Shown one piece after another: positions 14,936-23,578 of a stretch of DNA of 33,554 bases (its first letter is position 1; the number at the start of each line of letters is the position of its first letter). Where the stretch lies: the NCBI GenBank assembly GCA_012728335.1, contig JAAYFG010000096.1, positions 1 to 33,554 of the forward strand, read 5' to 3'. Below the pieces are notes generated by a model. It ran no database searches. It saw nothing but the letters and a program-made list of their open reading frames with translations, and was not told where the DNA came from. The DNA is from Tissierellia bacterium. GTDB lineage: Bacteria; Bacillota; Clostridia; Tissierellales; Peptoniphilaceae. The translations under genes and the position numbers were made by a program.

Positions 14936-16087
14936 GTGAGCGACTTATTAAGAATAATAGATATGGTTTTTACAGAAGAAGTATATAAATGTGTATTGAG
15001 CAAACCTTCTAATAAGGATATTGAATACAGAAAAATTAATATAGATTATATAGATGGAGTGTACCATCTAGCAAAATACACTGACACCCAAGTCTTTCAT
15101 GAGAATTTGAGTTTTAAAGCTACTAAAGAGTTTATTGAAACCGTACTGGGACAAGAGTATAAGAACTTTAACTCATGGACAGATGAAGTTGAAAATAGTG
15201 TGCAAATAAGTAAAAAGGGTAAAATACTCCATAAAACTAAATCTGTTCTTTCAAAAACTGCTCCTAAAATTAAAGATTCCCATAATAGAGAGAAGAACTA
15301 TATATTAAAAAGTGAAGATAAAATAGCTCCACTTGTAGATATGGGAGTAATAACGAAAGATGGAAAAATTGTTAATTCCATGTATGACAAATATAAACAG
15401 ATTAACAGATTTATTGAAATAATAGATGATGAAGTTAAGAAAATAGACAAAGACGAGCTTACTATCTTAGATTTTGGTTGTGGTAAATCCTATTTGACCT
15501 TTATACTGTATTACTATTTCACAGAAATAAGGAATGTAAAAGTCAAAATGATAGGACTGGATTTAAAGAGCGATGTCATAGAAAAATGTAGTATTGCAGC
15601 GGAAAAATATGGATATGATAATTTGAAGTTTAAAGTTGGAGACATAAGTAATTATGAGTTCAATGGTAAAGTAGATATGGTGATTACATTACATGCCTGT
15701 GATACTGCAACGGATTATGCACTTTTCAATGCTATATCTTGGGATGCAGATATGATTTTTTCAGTTCCTTGTTGTCAGCATGAAGTAAATGAACAAATTA
15801 AAAGCGATAACTTTGCAATACTTACTAGATATGGTATCGTGAAAGAAAGATTTTCAGCACTGGTCACAGATTCAATAAGGGCAAATTTACTAGAGGCTTG
15901 TGGATACAGAACTCAGATGATAGAGTTTATTGACTTTGATCATACGCCCAAAAATATTATGATAAGAGCTATTAAGAAATCTAATATTGACAAAGCTGAT
16001 AGATTGAGGGAAGTAGAGTCTATTATGGGAGAATTCAATATAAGTCAAACATTATATAGTCTATTGAAAGAAGCAAAGTATATATAA
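14936..16087 (+). CDS. SAM-dependent methyltransferase (Methyltransf_32-like)
   Basis: This 383-residue two-domain enzyme has a ~170-residue N-terminal region that may bind the substrate; it includes TAPKIKDSHNREKNYIL (108-124), a block conserved in this family. The class I methyltransferase domain follows: motif I ILDFGCGKSY at 177-186, the acidic residue after strand 2 (GLDLKS), then LHACDTATDYAL (252-263) and SVPCCQHEV (276-284). The last two blocks are typical of Methyltransf_32 proteins. The substrate is unknown; RNA is a reasonable guess. The start is GTG with GGAGGA five bases upstream. It is a single-gene transcript. Confidence 0.85.
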   Translation: MSDLLRIIDMVFTEEVYKCVLSKPSNKDIEYRKINIDYIDGVYHLAKYTDTQVFHENLSFKATKEFIETVLGQEYKNFNSWTDEVENSVQISKKGKILHKTKSVLSKTAPKIKDSHNREKNYILKSEDKIAPLVDMGVITKDGKIVNSMYDKYKQINRFIEIIDDEVKKIDKDELTILDFGCGKSYLTFILYYYFTEIRNVKVKMIGLDLKSDVIEKCSIAAEKYGYDNLKFKVGDISNYEFNGKVDMVITLHACDTATDYALFNAISWDADMIFSVPCCQHEVNEQIKSDNFAILTRYGIVKERFSALVTDSIRANLLEACGYRTQMIEFIDFDHTPKNIMIRAIKKSNIDKADRLREVESIMGEFNISQTLYSLLKEAKYI

Positions 16088-16098
16088 ATTAACCTAAG

Positions 16099-16142
16099 AG
16101 AGACTGAGAGACCTAGTGAGTGGTCCTCAGTCTCTTTTTTTC
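16099..16142 (+). terminator. Terminator after the methyltransferase gene
   Basis: AGAGACTGAG pairs with CTCAGTCTCT, with an inner GACC/GGTC stem, then seven T. Confidence 0.92.
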
Positions 16143-16221
16143 GTAAGTAAAGACAAATCCAAAATCAAGAACTAAATGGTCGTATATGTTCTATGCTTAT
16201 ATGTTTTAATCAATAAGTGAA

Positions 16222-16252
16222 TATAAAAATAAAGCAAGGCGATAGCCTTGCT
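16222..16252 (-). terminator. Terminator of the minus-strand ABC operon
   Basis: On the minus strand AGCAAGGC-TATC-GCCTTGCT is a perfect 8 bp stem followed by a T-rich tract. It starts right after the permease stop codon. Confidence 0.85.
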
Positions 16253-17905
16253 CTATAAATGTTTCATACTGTATTCTATTTTGTTTGCTAGTTTTTTGAA
16301 TATTAGCACTGTTAGTGCTCCTGCTATAAATAAATTAATCCCGATGACTGAAAAGAATGGAAGAATAAATAGAAGTGGTATGTTTATCGCAAAGAGTATT
16401 AACATATAAAGTAATAGGACTCCCATTGATATTAAAGCATTCAAATTTTGCTTCATTGCTTCTTCAGGGCTCTTCCAATTAAGCTTTGGTCTAGATATAT
16501 CGATATACAAGAATAATCCGGTAGGAGGGATTGTAAGAGCTAAGGATAAAATGAATATAACTATATTATCTAAGATGCTTAAACTAGTGATAAAGTTTGC
16601 TACTATGATCATTATCAAGCATCCTATCCCACTGATAAATATTGCAGCTAATGCTCTACCGATACCTTGGTCTATTCCATGTATTGGCAGCAGCTTTTGA
16701 ATCCAAAAATTCTTTCCTTCCCTAGAGAAGCTAGTTGAGCCGATATTTCCTACATTTAAGAAAAGTGAAATCAGGCACAATCCCAATATTATAAATGAAC
16801 GGTCTATATTATAAACATTTAGCATACTTACTAAACCATCATCAATAGTTACTGTAAATAACAATATTATCGGCATTATGACTACTGATCCTAAGGAATT
16901 GAATAGGTAAATAGGACTTCTAAATAGAGTTTTAAGCTCTTTTTCAAATATTGCAATATATGGTTTTTTTATATTTGTATGCAATGTTACTTCTTTAGAG
17001 CTTAGTTTAGCTTTAGTTTTAGTCTTGCCTTCAATGAATCCGTTCAGATATATTTTTTGTGATAATAGGAGTATTATTGCAAAACCTAGTATGGAAAATC
17101 CCGTAAGTAAAAGTCCATTAATCAATGATGACGAACCAAAGAGAAAATTTGCAGCCATCATTCCCAGTGGAAATAAAGCTCCTATATTATCGGACATTCC
17201 ATCCATTTGAACTATGATATAATTCATAACCTCGGCTTCACTAATATTGTTTTCAATCGCCATATTCGTGAATTTTTGCATCCCAAATGTTAGCATTAAA
17301 CTGATGATTAGCACTAATAACAGTCCGAATCCTCTCACTAAGTCTTTTTTCTTACTTAGATTAGTCACTCTCATAAATATCATCATCAATATAGAGCTTA
17401 TGGTCAGTGGTACAACAGGTACGATTCCAATTACGAACAATCCTTTTATATAATATAGTAGTCCCAATGAGTTTTTTACTCCATGTACTAGTACAAAAGG
17501 AAGTAAAATTCCACACGAGAATAGTAATTCTCTAAAGTACAGTGAAAAAAATTTTGAACCTAGTATTTCAAAAGGCTTTAATGGAAGTGGAATAAGCACT
17601 TCAATGTCCGTCATAAAATAGTACTTATTAAGGACGGTTGGAATGGAAAATATAAATATTACTATTTGTGCCATAATCACTCCTACTAGTAGAAAGAGAG
17701 TTTCATGATTGATTATAGACATTAGTTCATAACTAGACCAAATTCCTAAAGCGCCCATGATGTAAACTGGTCCTAAGGAAATTAATAAGATAAATGCTAT
17801 ACCTAATCCTTTTAAATATCTGTTTTTGTCTGTGCTATTTTTGTATGAAATAGAATTTTTTAATTGCAAGTAGTCTATTTTTAGTAAGCTCAATATATTA
17901 GTCAT
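16253..17905 (-). CDS. Putative ABC exporter permease (12-TM type)
   Basis: This 550-residue integral membrane protein has roughly twelve to fourteen hydrophobic segments and a central cytoplasmic loop at ~290-320 (KTKAKLSSKEVTLHTNIKKP then YIAIFEKELKTLFRSP). The loop block FEKELKTLFRSPIY is the usual mark of large ABC-2-like export permeases, where it docks on the ATPase. The start overlaps the ATPase stop by eight bases, with GGAG upstream. It is the last gene of the GntR-led operon. Export or sensing of an antimicrobial compound is a fair inference, but the substrate is not visible. Confidence 0.83.
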   Translation of the reverse strand: MTNILSLLKIDYLQLKNSISYKNSTDKNRYLKGLGIAFILLISLGPVYIMGALGIWSSYELMSIINHETLFLLVGVIMAQIVIFIFSIPTVLNKYYFMTDIEVLIPLPLKPFEILGSKFFSLYFRELLFSCGILLPFVLVHGVKNSLGLLYYIKGLFVIGIVPVVPLTISSILMMIFMRVTNLSKKKDLVRGFGLLLVLIISLMLTFGMQKFTNMAIENNISEAEVMNYIIVQMDGMSDNIGALFPLGMMAANFLFGSSSLINGLLLTGFSILGFAIILLLSQKIYLNGFIEGKTKTKAKLSSKEVTLHTNIKKPYIAIFEKELKTLFRSPIYLFNSLGSVVIMPIILLFTVTIDDGLVSMLNVYNIDRSFIILGLCLISLFLNVGNIGSTSFSREGKNFWIQKLLPIHGIDQGIGRALAAIFISGIGCLIMIIVANFITSLSILDNIVIFILSLALTIPPTGLFLYIDISRPKLNWKSPEEAMKQNLNALISMGVLLLYMLILFAINIPLLFILPFFSVIGINLFIAGALTVLIFKKLANKIEYSMKHL

Positions 17906-18623
17906 TTTCAGTCAACTCCAAGAATATGTTCTCCAAGGTTTTTTCGCTTTGCACTCCTTCTTTAAACTCTTCAATAGTACCGATTTTAATAATTTTCCCC
18001 TTTGAAATAATCCCAATTTTGTCACATAGATTTTCGGCAACTTCAAGTATATGTGTGGAGAAGAAAACTATTTTTCCTTCTCTTGCCCTTTCTTTCATCA
18101 ATTCTTTTAGATTAAAGGATGATTTTGGATCAAGTCCTACCATGGGCTCATCTAATATCAGGAGATATGGATCTTGGATAAGTGCAGCACTAAGAACGAT
18201 TTTTTGTCTCATTCCATGGCTATATTCCTCAATCAACTTATCTAAATCATCATAGATATTAAATAATTTAGTGTATTTTTCAATTCTAAGCTTTCTTGTT
18301 TCGGAGTCAATTTTGTAAATGTCAGATATAAAGTTTAAGTATTCGATACCCTTTAGTTTAGTGTATACTTCTGGTTGGTCCGGAACGTATGCGACTAGTT
18401 TTTTAGCTTCAAGTGAATCTGTCCAAATATTTACTCCGTCTATATAAATATTCCCATGATCGGGTTTCAATAGTCCGACAATCATCTTAATGGAAGTAGT
18501 CTTGCCGGCGCCATTAGGGCCTATGAAGCCGAAGATATTTCCCCCTTCTACCTCTAGATTGAAATTATCTACTGCTGTAACTCCATTTGCATAAGTTTTG
18601 GAAATTCTGTCAATTGTTAACAT
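17898..18623 (-). CDS. ABC exporter ATP-binding protein
   Basis: This 241-residue ATPase pairs with the 550-residue permease. Walker A is GPNGAGKT (~35-42), Walker B LLILDEPMVGLDP and the H-loop FFSTH. The signature is YSHGMRQK instead of LSGGQ, a form common in EcsA/YtrB-type export ATPases. GGAGGT lies seven bases before its ATG. Its start is one base past the stop of the DUF1648 gene, and its end overlaps the permease by eight bases, so the three proteins are probably made in fixed proportion. Confidence 0.93.
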   Translation of the reverse strand: MLTIDRISKTYANGVTAVDNFNLEVEGGNIFGFIGPNGAGKTTSIKMIVGLLKPDHGNIYIDGVNIWTDSLEAKKLVAYVPDQPEVYTKLKGIEYLNFISDIYKIDSETRKLRIEKYTKLFNIYDDLDKLIEEYSHGMRQKIVLSAALIQDPYLLILDEPMVGLDPKSSFNLKELMKERAREGKIVFFSTHILEVAENLCDKIGIISKGKIIKIGTIEEFKEGVQSEKTLENIFLELTEND

Positions 18624-18624
18624 T

Positions 18625-19749
18625 TTATACCTCCATTAGAATTGCAATGAAAGCACCGATTAGGGACACTACTAAAACTATATATATAGCCATTCCTAAA
18701 GGTCTTCCTGCATTTATTGTCCAACCAACTCCTACTCTTTTTTCAAGAAATAGTGCTGGGTCATCTTTATTGTAATAAATAGTGTTTCCAAGTTTCCAAT
18801 ATTTATCATCATCAAGTAGATAATTATCACTTAATTCTTCATCTACATTTATTATTATTCTTTCTCCACCTTGACCTAGTTTTTTATATAGATAAATACT
18901 AAAACCAACTGCTCCCAATGTAATCACTAAAAGAATAGTTGAAAGGATAGGTGAGTTATCAATTATTCCAAGAACTGCTAAATTCAAAAAAGTGAAAATA
19001 ATTTGTATTATTACCAATGTCCAATACATAAAACTGCTCCAAGCACTTTTAAATATTCTATTCTTTTCAATTGAAATTTCACGATTTTTTTCATCTATTT
19101 CGTGTCTAGATTTTACTATTGAATAATAGCTAAAGTAAATTACTACGATCATAAATAATTGTGTCGCTGGAAGTCCAAAGGCTGTAATGAGAGTTTTTGT
19201 TGCATAACTATCAACATTTCCTGCAAAATCCCAGTGAGTAGGAATACTATCAGGAAGTTGAGGATACATATATGAGGTTATTAGAACATTTACTATAAAT
19301 ATTAAAAATGGAATAGTAGCCCATTTAAAGATATTTGGTATATTTTCTTTTTCACTGATCAGATTAGTGCTAACAATTCGTTTATTCTTTGAAAACTCAA
19401 TCCAATTTTCAGTTTCTTTTAATAGTTTAACCTCTTTATTGTATTTCAAATATATTAGAAACATTGCTACTAAATATATAAATGGAAGTGCTAAAATAAA
19501 TGATATAGAGTCATAAAAGAAGTAAATAAGAATTACTCCAATTATCAGTAGTGGAATTCCAATTACTAAAGTAGTGATTTGATATCTTCGTTTAATATTC
19601 AATATCTGTTCGTCTAACAATTTTGTAGCAGGTATTTTAACTCCTAAGAAGATGTTTTTCCTACTAATATTAGGGATTAAGTATTGAATGTATACTATTG
19701 AACCAAGGGTTGCGAAATATATCAAACTTAAGTATATTCTTTCACTCAT
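18625..19749 (-). CDS. DUF1648 / DUF5808 membrane protein
   Basis: This 374-residue membrane protein has about eight hydrophobic segments. The central motif YPQLPDSIPTHWDFAGNVD is the DUF1648 signature, shared with SdpI-type immunity proteins. The C-terminal block DDDKYWKLGNTIYYNKDDP, then RVGVGWTINAGRPLG, is the DUF5808 pattern often found behind DUF1648. Its biochemical role is not known; SdpI gives immunity to a secreted toxin and its relatives sense or resist membrane-active agents. I chose ATG 19749, behind a full AAGGAGGT; the start six codons earlier would place that site inside the gene. It overlaps the GntR gene by eight bases. Confidence 0.85.
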   Translation of the reverse strand: MSERIYLSLIYFATLGSIVYIQYLIPNISRKNIFLGVKIPATKLLDEQILNIKRRYQITTLVIGIPLLIIGVILIYFFYDSISFILALPFIYLVAMFLIYLKYNKEVKLLKETENWIEFSKNKRIVSTNLISEKENIPNIFKWATIPFLIFIVNVLITSYMYPQLPDSIPTHWDFAGNVDSYATKTLITAFGLPATQLFMIVVIYFSYYSIVKSRHEIDEKNREISIEKNRIFKSAWSSFMYWTLVIIQIIFTFLNLAVLGIIDNSPILSTILLVITLGAVGFSIYLYKKLGQGGERIIINVDEELSDNYLLDDDKYWKLGNTIYYNKDDPALFLEKRVGVGWTINAGRPLGMAIYIVLVVSLIGAFIAILMEV

Positions 19750-20134
19750 TATTATTACCTCCTTCATATTGATTATAGTACTCGGTACAGATTCTTATAA
19801 AGTCGTCGCTGTTAACTCCTTTATTCTTAGAGTCGGCAATTATGAATTTAAGTTCTTCAGATAGTTTTTTATTAAATTGCCTTTTGTCTATTACAAACTG
19901 TTCATTTACCACAGCTCCCACTCTTCTGTCTACCGTCAGATATCCTTCTTCTTTTAATAGATTATATGTCTTATTTACGGTATGAAGATTTATTCCCAGT
20001 TCTTCTCCTAATTGGCGAACTGATGGAAGTTTACTGCCTCTTTCTATTTGACCATTGGCGATTCCAATAATAATTTGTCTTTGTAATTGTTCGTATATTG
20101 GTATTTCTGAATCAAATTCAATCTCTAAAAACAT
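19742..20134 (-). CDS. GntR family regulator, YtrA subfamily
   Basis: This 130-residue repressor has an N-terminal winged helix (PIYEQLQRQIIIGIANGQIE, then KLPSVRQLGEELGINLHTV) and only a short helical C-terminal part. That size and the sequence KLPSVRQLGEELGIN-HTVNK match the YtrA subfamily, whose members control adjacent ABC exporter genes and respond to cell-envelope antibiotics in Bacillus and staphylococci. The ATG at 20134 follows AGGTGGTGAT; an upstream start at 20185 would run into the promoter. It is the first gene of its operon and very likely controls its own promoter through the repeat at 20147-20167. Confidence 0.92.
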   Translation of the reverse strand: MFLEIEFDSEIPIYEQLQRQIIIGIANGQIERGSKLPSVRQLGEELGINLHTVNKTYNLLKEEGYLTVDRRVGAVVNEQFVIDKRQFNKKLSEELKFIIADSKNKGVNSDDFIRICTEYYNQYEGGNNNE

Positions 20135-20146
20135 AATATCACCACC

Positions 20147-20167
20147 TGTTATACTTATTATATAACA
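20147..20167. promoter_or_regulatory. Inverted-repeat operator for the GntR regulator
   Basis: TGTTATA-CTTATTA-TATAACA is a perfect 7-7-7 inverted repeat overlapping the -10 of the operon promoter. The location fits an autoregulatory YtrA-type site. Confidence 0.6.
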
Positions 20168-20185
20168 CACATAACAAACTGGCAA
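20157..20185 (-). promoter_or_regulatory. Promoter of the GntR-ABC operon
   Basis: Minus-strand TTGCCA and TATAAT are spaced by 17 bases. The -10 lies inside the inverted repeat. Confidence 0.72.
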
Positions 20186-20186
20186 T

Positions 20187-20216
20187 AAAAAAGCACGATA
20201 TTTTTCAATCGTGCTT
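20187..20216 (-). terminator. Terminator of the MoxR-VWA unit
   Basis: On the minus strand AAGCACGAT pairs with ATCGTGCTT and six T follow. The stem includes the VWA stop codon. Confidence 0.88.
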
Positions 20217-21999
20217 ATGATTTGTCTATTAAGTTTTTTATGAAAACACCAATTATCGTTGAAAATCTCTGTATATTTGTGATATATGCGAAGTCGTTTC
20301 CATAAATCAATTTTTCATTTTCCAAATCTTCTTCCAATCCAGTAAAGACTCCTAAAACAGAAACACCACTTAGTTTTGTTTGAAGTATTTCTTTTGCAGT
20401 ATCCTTGATGGCTATATTATCTTGATAATTGCTACCCTCAATTCTATATCCACCAACTATTCCCAATTCAATTTTGTCATTAGGCTTTCCATCGCTTAAA
20501 ACAATCAGTATTTTGTTTTCGGCAGTTATTTTTTTCATCGTGTGATTAATGTATTTTATAGCTAAACCATCTCTATTACTGCCAGAAGCATAGTACTCAA
20601 AGATATTCATGTTTTTATCTTTAGAATCATCATAGTCTCTGTATTCCTTTAAAATTAAATGGTTAAAGAGATTGCTAAATCCCATAACTCTCGTGGGTAT
20701 ATTAAGACCTACTAAGGCTTCGGCAATTATAAATGCTTGTATTGCCACTTCTGATTGTCTGTTCTCTTGTGAGGCACTGGAGTCCAGTAATATATCAAAT
20801 GCAAGCGTTCCATATTCGTCTTTATAGTTTTTCTTAAAGATGTTTTCATCACCAAGTTTATTGTATCTCCATATTTTTCCTGGTATTATTTGTCCACTAT
20901 TAGCTATTTTTTCTTGATAGTCCAAATCCTGAATGATATTTTTTTGAATGATTTCCTTTAGTTGAATTATAGAACGTCTGTATTTTAGTTGTTCTTCTTC
21001 GAATTTGGCGCAGTTTTTCTCATACTGGAGCTTTACTAAGTTTTGATAGTATCTTGAATCAAGATCGTTGTTAAAATCCCCTTTTGTTAAATGGATTTTT
21101 ATATCTTTGTGAATTCCAGTTGAGATTTCTCTTTCGATTTTATCTAACTCATTGTCATTTAAAACCGATACCCCAAAGTGTTTTTCTACTATTGAGTTGA
21201 TTTCAATGTCATTTGGAGTGCTAAGTCGTGGAATGATACCACTTTCAATGGAACCATCAATTTCCTCGTAATCACTTAAATCAGTAAATTCTGCAGATTG
21301 AATCGTATACTTTTCCAAGTCTTCAATATCGCCTTGATATTTGTTTTCCATAGGTTTAGAATCAGATTTTAAAAAATTCTCAATCTGTTTCTTTCGGCTG
21401 TTTTTCTTACTTTCATCTTTAGGTTTTTCATCAATAGCCTCATTATCAAAATTCAAGTTTTTATTGACGTAAAAGTACTTGTTATAAATACTATCCAATA
21501 ATTCAATGATTTCGACAGAGTCTTTGATATCTTGAGCACTTCTAATTTCCGAAACCATATCATACACTTGGATATTGGTTTTTGGAAATACTCCTGACTC
21601 CAGCAGATAGTATGAATACTCAATCTCTTGAGTTATATTTTTAGGCTTTCTAAACTGATATTTATCAGTAAAATACCTATTTACGTATTTCTCATAGGTC
21701 TTTAAACCAGGTCTTTTTGTGAACAATTCATTTTTCAGCGAAGACTCCAGAACTAATTCAGCAATTTTTACTAATTCGTCCCTATTGCTTTGCTTTAGAC
21801 TAATGGAGTGTATATACCTCAATATTCCGGATAGATTTAGTTTTTGATAACCAAATCCAAGAATGGCACTTTTATAAAAAATGACGTTATCATCTTGATA
21901 GATCTCAAAGAAGTCGAGATTTGGAATAAAAGAATAGTTTTCAGCTACAGTCCAAACTAAATTACAGGCTCTTAAGTTTTCCCCTGTCAAACATATCAC
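20215..21999 (-). CDS. VWA-domain protein, partner of the MoxR ATPase
   Basis: This 594-residue cytoplasmic protein is analogous to CobT/NorD. The N-terminal ~190 residues are helical and of no recognised family. A charged, Lys/Glu-rich stretch (~188-250) and a coiled-coil-like region (~320-365) follow. The C-terminal von Willebrand A domain (~398-594) has a full MIDAS: DSSAS at 406-410, SGSNRDG at 472-478 and D503 in LSDGKPND. Such proteins work with AAA ATPases to insert metals or remodel target enzymes. The GTG at 21999 follows the ATPase stop directly; a TTG at 21990 with AGGTG upstream is an equally good start. No target enzyme is adjacent. Confidence 0.83.
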   Translation of the reverse strand: MICLTGENLRACNLVWTVAENYSFIPNLDFFEIYQDDNVIFYKSAILGFGYQKLNLSGILRYIHSISLKQSNRDELVKIAELVLESSLKNELFTKRPGLKTYEKYVNRYFTDKYQFRKPKNITQEIEYSYYLLESGVFPKTNIQVYDMVSEIRSAQDIKDSVEIIELLDSIYNKYFYVNKNLNFDNEAIDEKPKDESKKNSRKKQIENFLKSDSKPMENKYQGDIEDLEKYTIQSAEFTDLSDYEEIDGSIESGIIPRLSTPNDIEINSIVEKHFGVSVLNDNELDKIEREISTGIHKDIKIHLTKGDFNNDLDSRYYQNLVKLQYEKNCAKFEEEQLKYRRSIIQLKEIIQKNIIQDLDYQEKIANSGQIIPGKIWRYNKLGDENIFKKNYKDEYGTLAFDILLDSSASQENRQSEVAIQAFIIAEALVGLNIPTRVMGFSNLFNHLILKEYRDYDDSKDKNMNIFEYYASGSNRDGLAIKYINHTMKKITAENKILIVLSDGKPNDKIELGIVGGYRIEGSNYQDNIAIKDTAKEILQTKLSGVSVLGVFTGLEEDLENEKLIYGNDFAYITNIQRFSTIIGVFIKNLIDKS

Positions 22000-22926
22000 C
22001 TATCTTTCAAATAAATCTTCAGATTTTAGTTTTGGAGAGAAAAGCGTCTTTATAACATCTCCAACTATTTCTTTTTCATAGGCATCAAAACTCTTATCAA
22101 CTATCCCCATATCTAGAGAATCATATATAGAGAGTCCCTTTTTCATAGAACCGATACTTGCAAAAAGTCCTCTTAAGTCAACAGATTTAGATGATATTTC
22201 AGAATTTAAAGACTTACTTTGCAAGTCTAAAAACAATTTTGTAAACAGGTCTACATACTCTGTTTTCAATGTGAAATTCTCAGTGAGGATCGTCTTCAAG
22301 TCATTTTCCACAATAGTTGGTACATCTACTATCATAAATCTAGAAACTAATGCCTCATTTAATTCTCGAGTTCCTATATATCCATAATTCATAGTACCGA
22401 TGAATCTAGTAGCTTCATGTAAATCCAATTTATCATAACCAGGTACATCTAATACTCTTCTGAAATCTAGAGCAGAATAAACTACGGAAAGGGATTCGTT
22501 TTTAGCCATATTTATTTCATCAAAGACTGCAAAGCCACCATATTCTGCTGCTTGATAAACGGGTCCTTTTTTAAGGACGACTTCGTTATTTCTAAAAGTG
22601 TCTGATCCTATTAAGCTACTGCTATCAGAGCTTACATTGAGAGATATAGTCCATAGCGGTCTTCCAAAAAGTGCAGCCAAATTTTCGCTCAACACGTTTT
22701 TACCAGTGGCTTTTGGACCAGATAGTAATATGTGATTACCATCTAGTATGGCTGAAATTGCTTTTTCCCAAGTTTTTGCTCCATAGTATTTATATTTTAA
22801 AATAGGCACTCTATTTTCAATGGAAGTATCTAAATCGTAAAAGTCTTTGAATTTTTTAACTTCATCAAGTAGTTTTTCAGAAACTCCTTGATTTAATAGG
22901 AATGTGTTTAAATCGTTATTTATCAA
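22000..22926 (-). CDS. MoxR-type AAA+ ATPase
   Basis: This 308-residue AAA+ ATPase of the MoxR/CobS/NorQ group is encoded directly before its VWA partner. Walker A is GPKATGKN at 70-77, with Asn where Ser/Thr is normal. Walker B is GFAVFDEINM (131-140), sensor 1 is GTMNYGYIG (~177-185), and the arginine finger is in ALVSRF (R196). The MoxR insert SSLIGSDTFRNNEVVLKKGP is present. The start is TTG, with AAGGAG seven bases upstream. The pair is likely a chaperone or metal-insertion machine; the client is unknown. Confidence 0.9.
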   Translation of the reverse strand: MINNDLNTFLLNQGVSEKLLDEVKKFKDFYDLDTSIENRVPILKYKYYGAKTWEKAISAILDGNHILLSGPKATGKNVLSENLAALFGRPLWTISLNVSSDSSSLIGSDTFRNNEVVLKKGPVYQAAEYGGFAVFDEINMAKNESLSVVYSALDFRRVLDVPGYDKLDLHEATRFIGTMNYGYIGTRELNEALVSRFMIVDVPTIVENDLKTILTENFTLKTEYVDLFTKLFLDLQSKSLNSEISSKSVDLRGLFASIGSMKKGLSIYDSLDMGIVDKSFDAYEKEIVGDVIKTLFSPKLKSEDLFER

Positions 22927-23088
22927 TTCAATTCTCCTTATCTATTTTTATAATGTGTATTTTACTTTATTCCCATTTAAAGCATAATTAAGCGAGAATC
23001 ACAATTAATATTTAATTTGCACTGGCTTAGACATCTCTTAGAAATGGAATGTTATTATGAATATAATATAAAAATAGGAGGAGTTAAG

Positions 23089-23208
23089 ATGAAAAGGAAA
23101 GTAATAATTGGATCGACATTTTTATTTATCATATCCACATTGTCCTATAAAGCTTTAAGTACAGTGAGAGGTAATTTTAACTATAGCATAAATACATCTA
23201 ATTTTTAA
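23089..23208 (+). CDS. Small membrane or secreted peptide, unrecognised
   Basis: This is a 39-residue ORF with a very good ribosome site (AGGAGG six bases before ATG). It begins MKRK, has one hydrophobic segment (VIIGSTFLFIISTLSY) and a short polar tail rich in Asn and Ser. It could be a single-pass membrane peptide or a signal-peptide-bearing secreted peptide. TATAAT at 23062-23067 could be its -10, with a weak -35. I do not recognise a family. An in-frame ATG at 23017 exists, but the ribosome site decides for 23089. Confidence 0.5.
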   Translation: MKRKVIIGSTFLFIISTLSYKALSTVRGNFNYSINTSNF

Positions 23209-23236
23209 TAAATGGTAAATAATATTCAAAAAAGTC

Positions 23237-23265
23237 TTGACTTTATAAAAAAGTGGTCGTATAAT
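23237..23265 (+). promoter_or_regulatory. Promoter of the T-box-controlled amino acid transporter
   Basis: TTGACT and TATAAT are spaced by exactly 17 bases. Transcription would begin near 23271, at the base of the T-box Stem I. Confidence 0.85.
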
Positions 23266-23270
23266 AAACA

Positions 23271-23541
23271 AAAGCTGAGAAGAGATTAGTAAATAAAAAG
23301 TTTTAGTTTATAGAGAGTACTCGTTTGGTGGAAGGGTATAGCGACTATTATTGAAATAAAGGCTCTGAGCTTTATATAGGATGATTTCTGATTATATAAC
23401 GGAATGCTTGCACGTTAAAGCGAGACAGGTATGATAGTACCTTGTGAGGTGTATATTGCAAAGTATACATAAAATTGGGTGGTAACACGAATATTTAACT
23501 TTCGTCCCAAGTTCTAAGGAACTTGTGTCGGGAGTTTTTTT
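23271..23541 (+). promoter_or_regulatory. T-box leader (tRNA-sensing riboswitch)
   Basis: The leader of the amino acid importer has the marks of a T-box. Stem I is closed by AAAGCT (23271-23276) and AGCTTT (23368-23373), with AGTA (23288-23291) opposite GAA (23353-23355) forming the loop-E-like motif. Its distal loop is TGGTGGAA (23326-23333). The T-box sequence TGGGTGGTAACACG lies at 23476-23489, followed by CGTCCC and a terminator stem, CAAGTTC/GAACTTG, with seven T. The bulge UGGU would pair with an ACCA tRNA end. The specifier region reads GAAATAAAG. AUA (Ile) or AAA/AAG (Lys) are candidates, and I cannot decide between them. Uncharged tRNA would switch on the transporter. Confidence 0.9.
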
Positions 23542-23578
23542 ATTTTCAGAAACATAACAATAATTAGGAGGAAGAAAA

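Noticed and set aside
17926..18255. 109-residue plus-strand ORF opposite the ABC ATPase
   Set aside because: The minus strand encodes an ATPase with full motifs; the opposite frame is its shadow.
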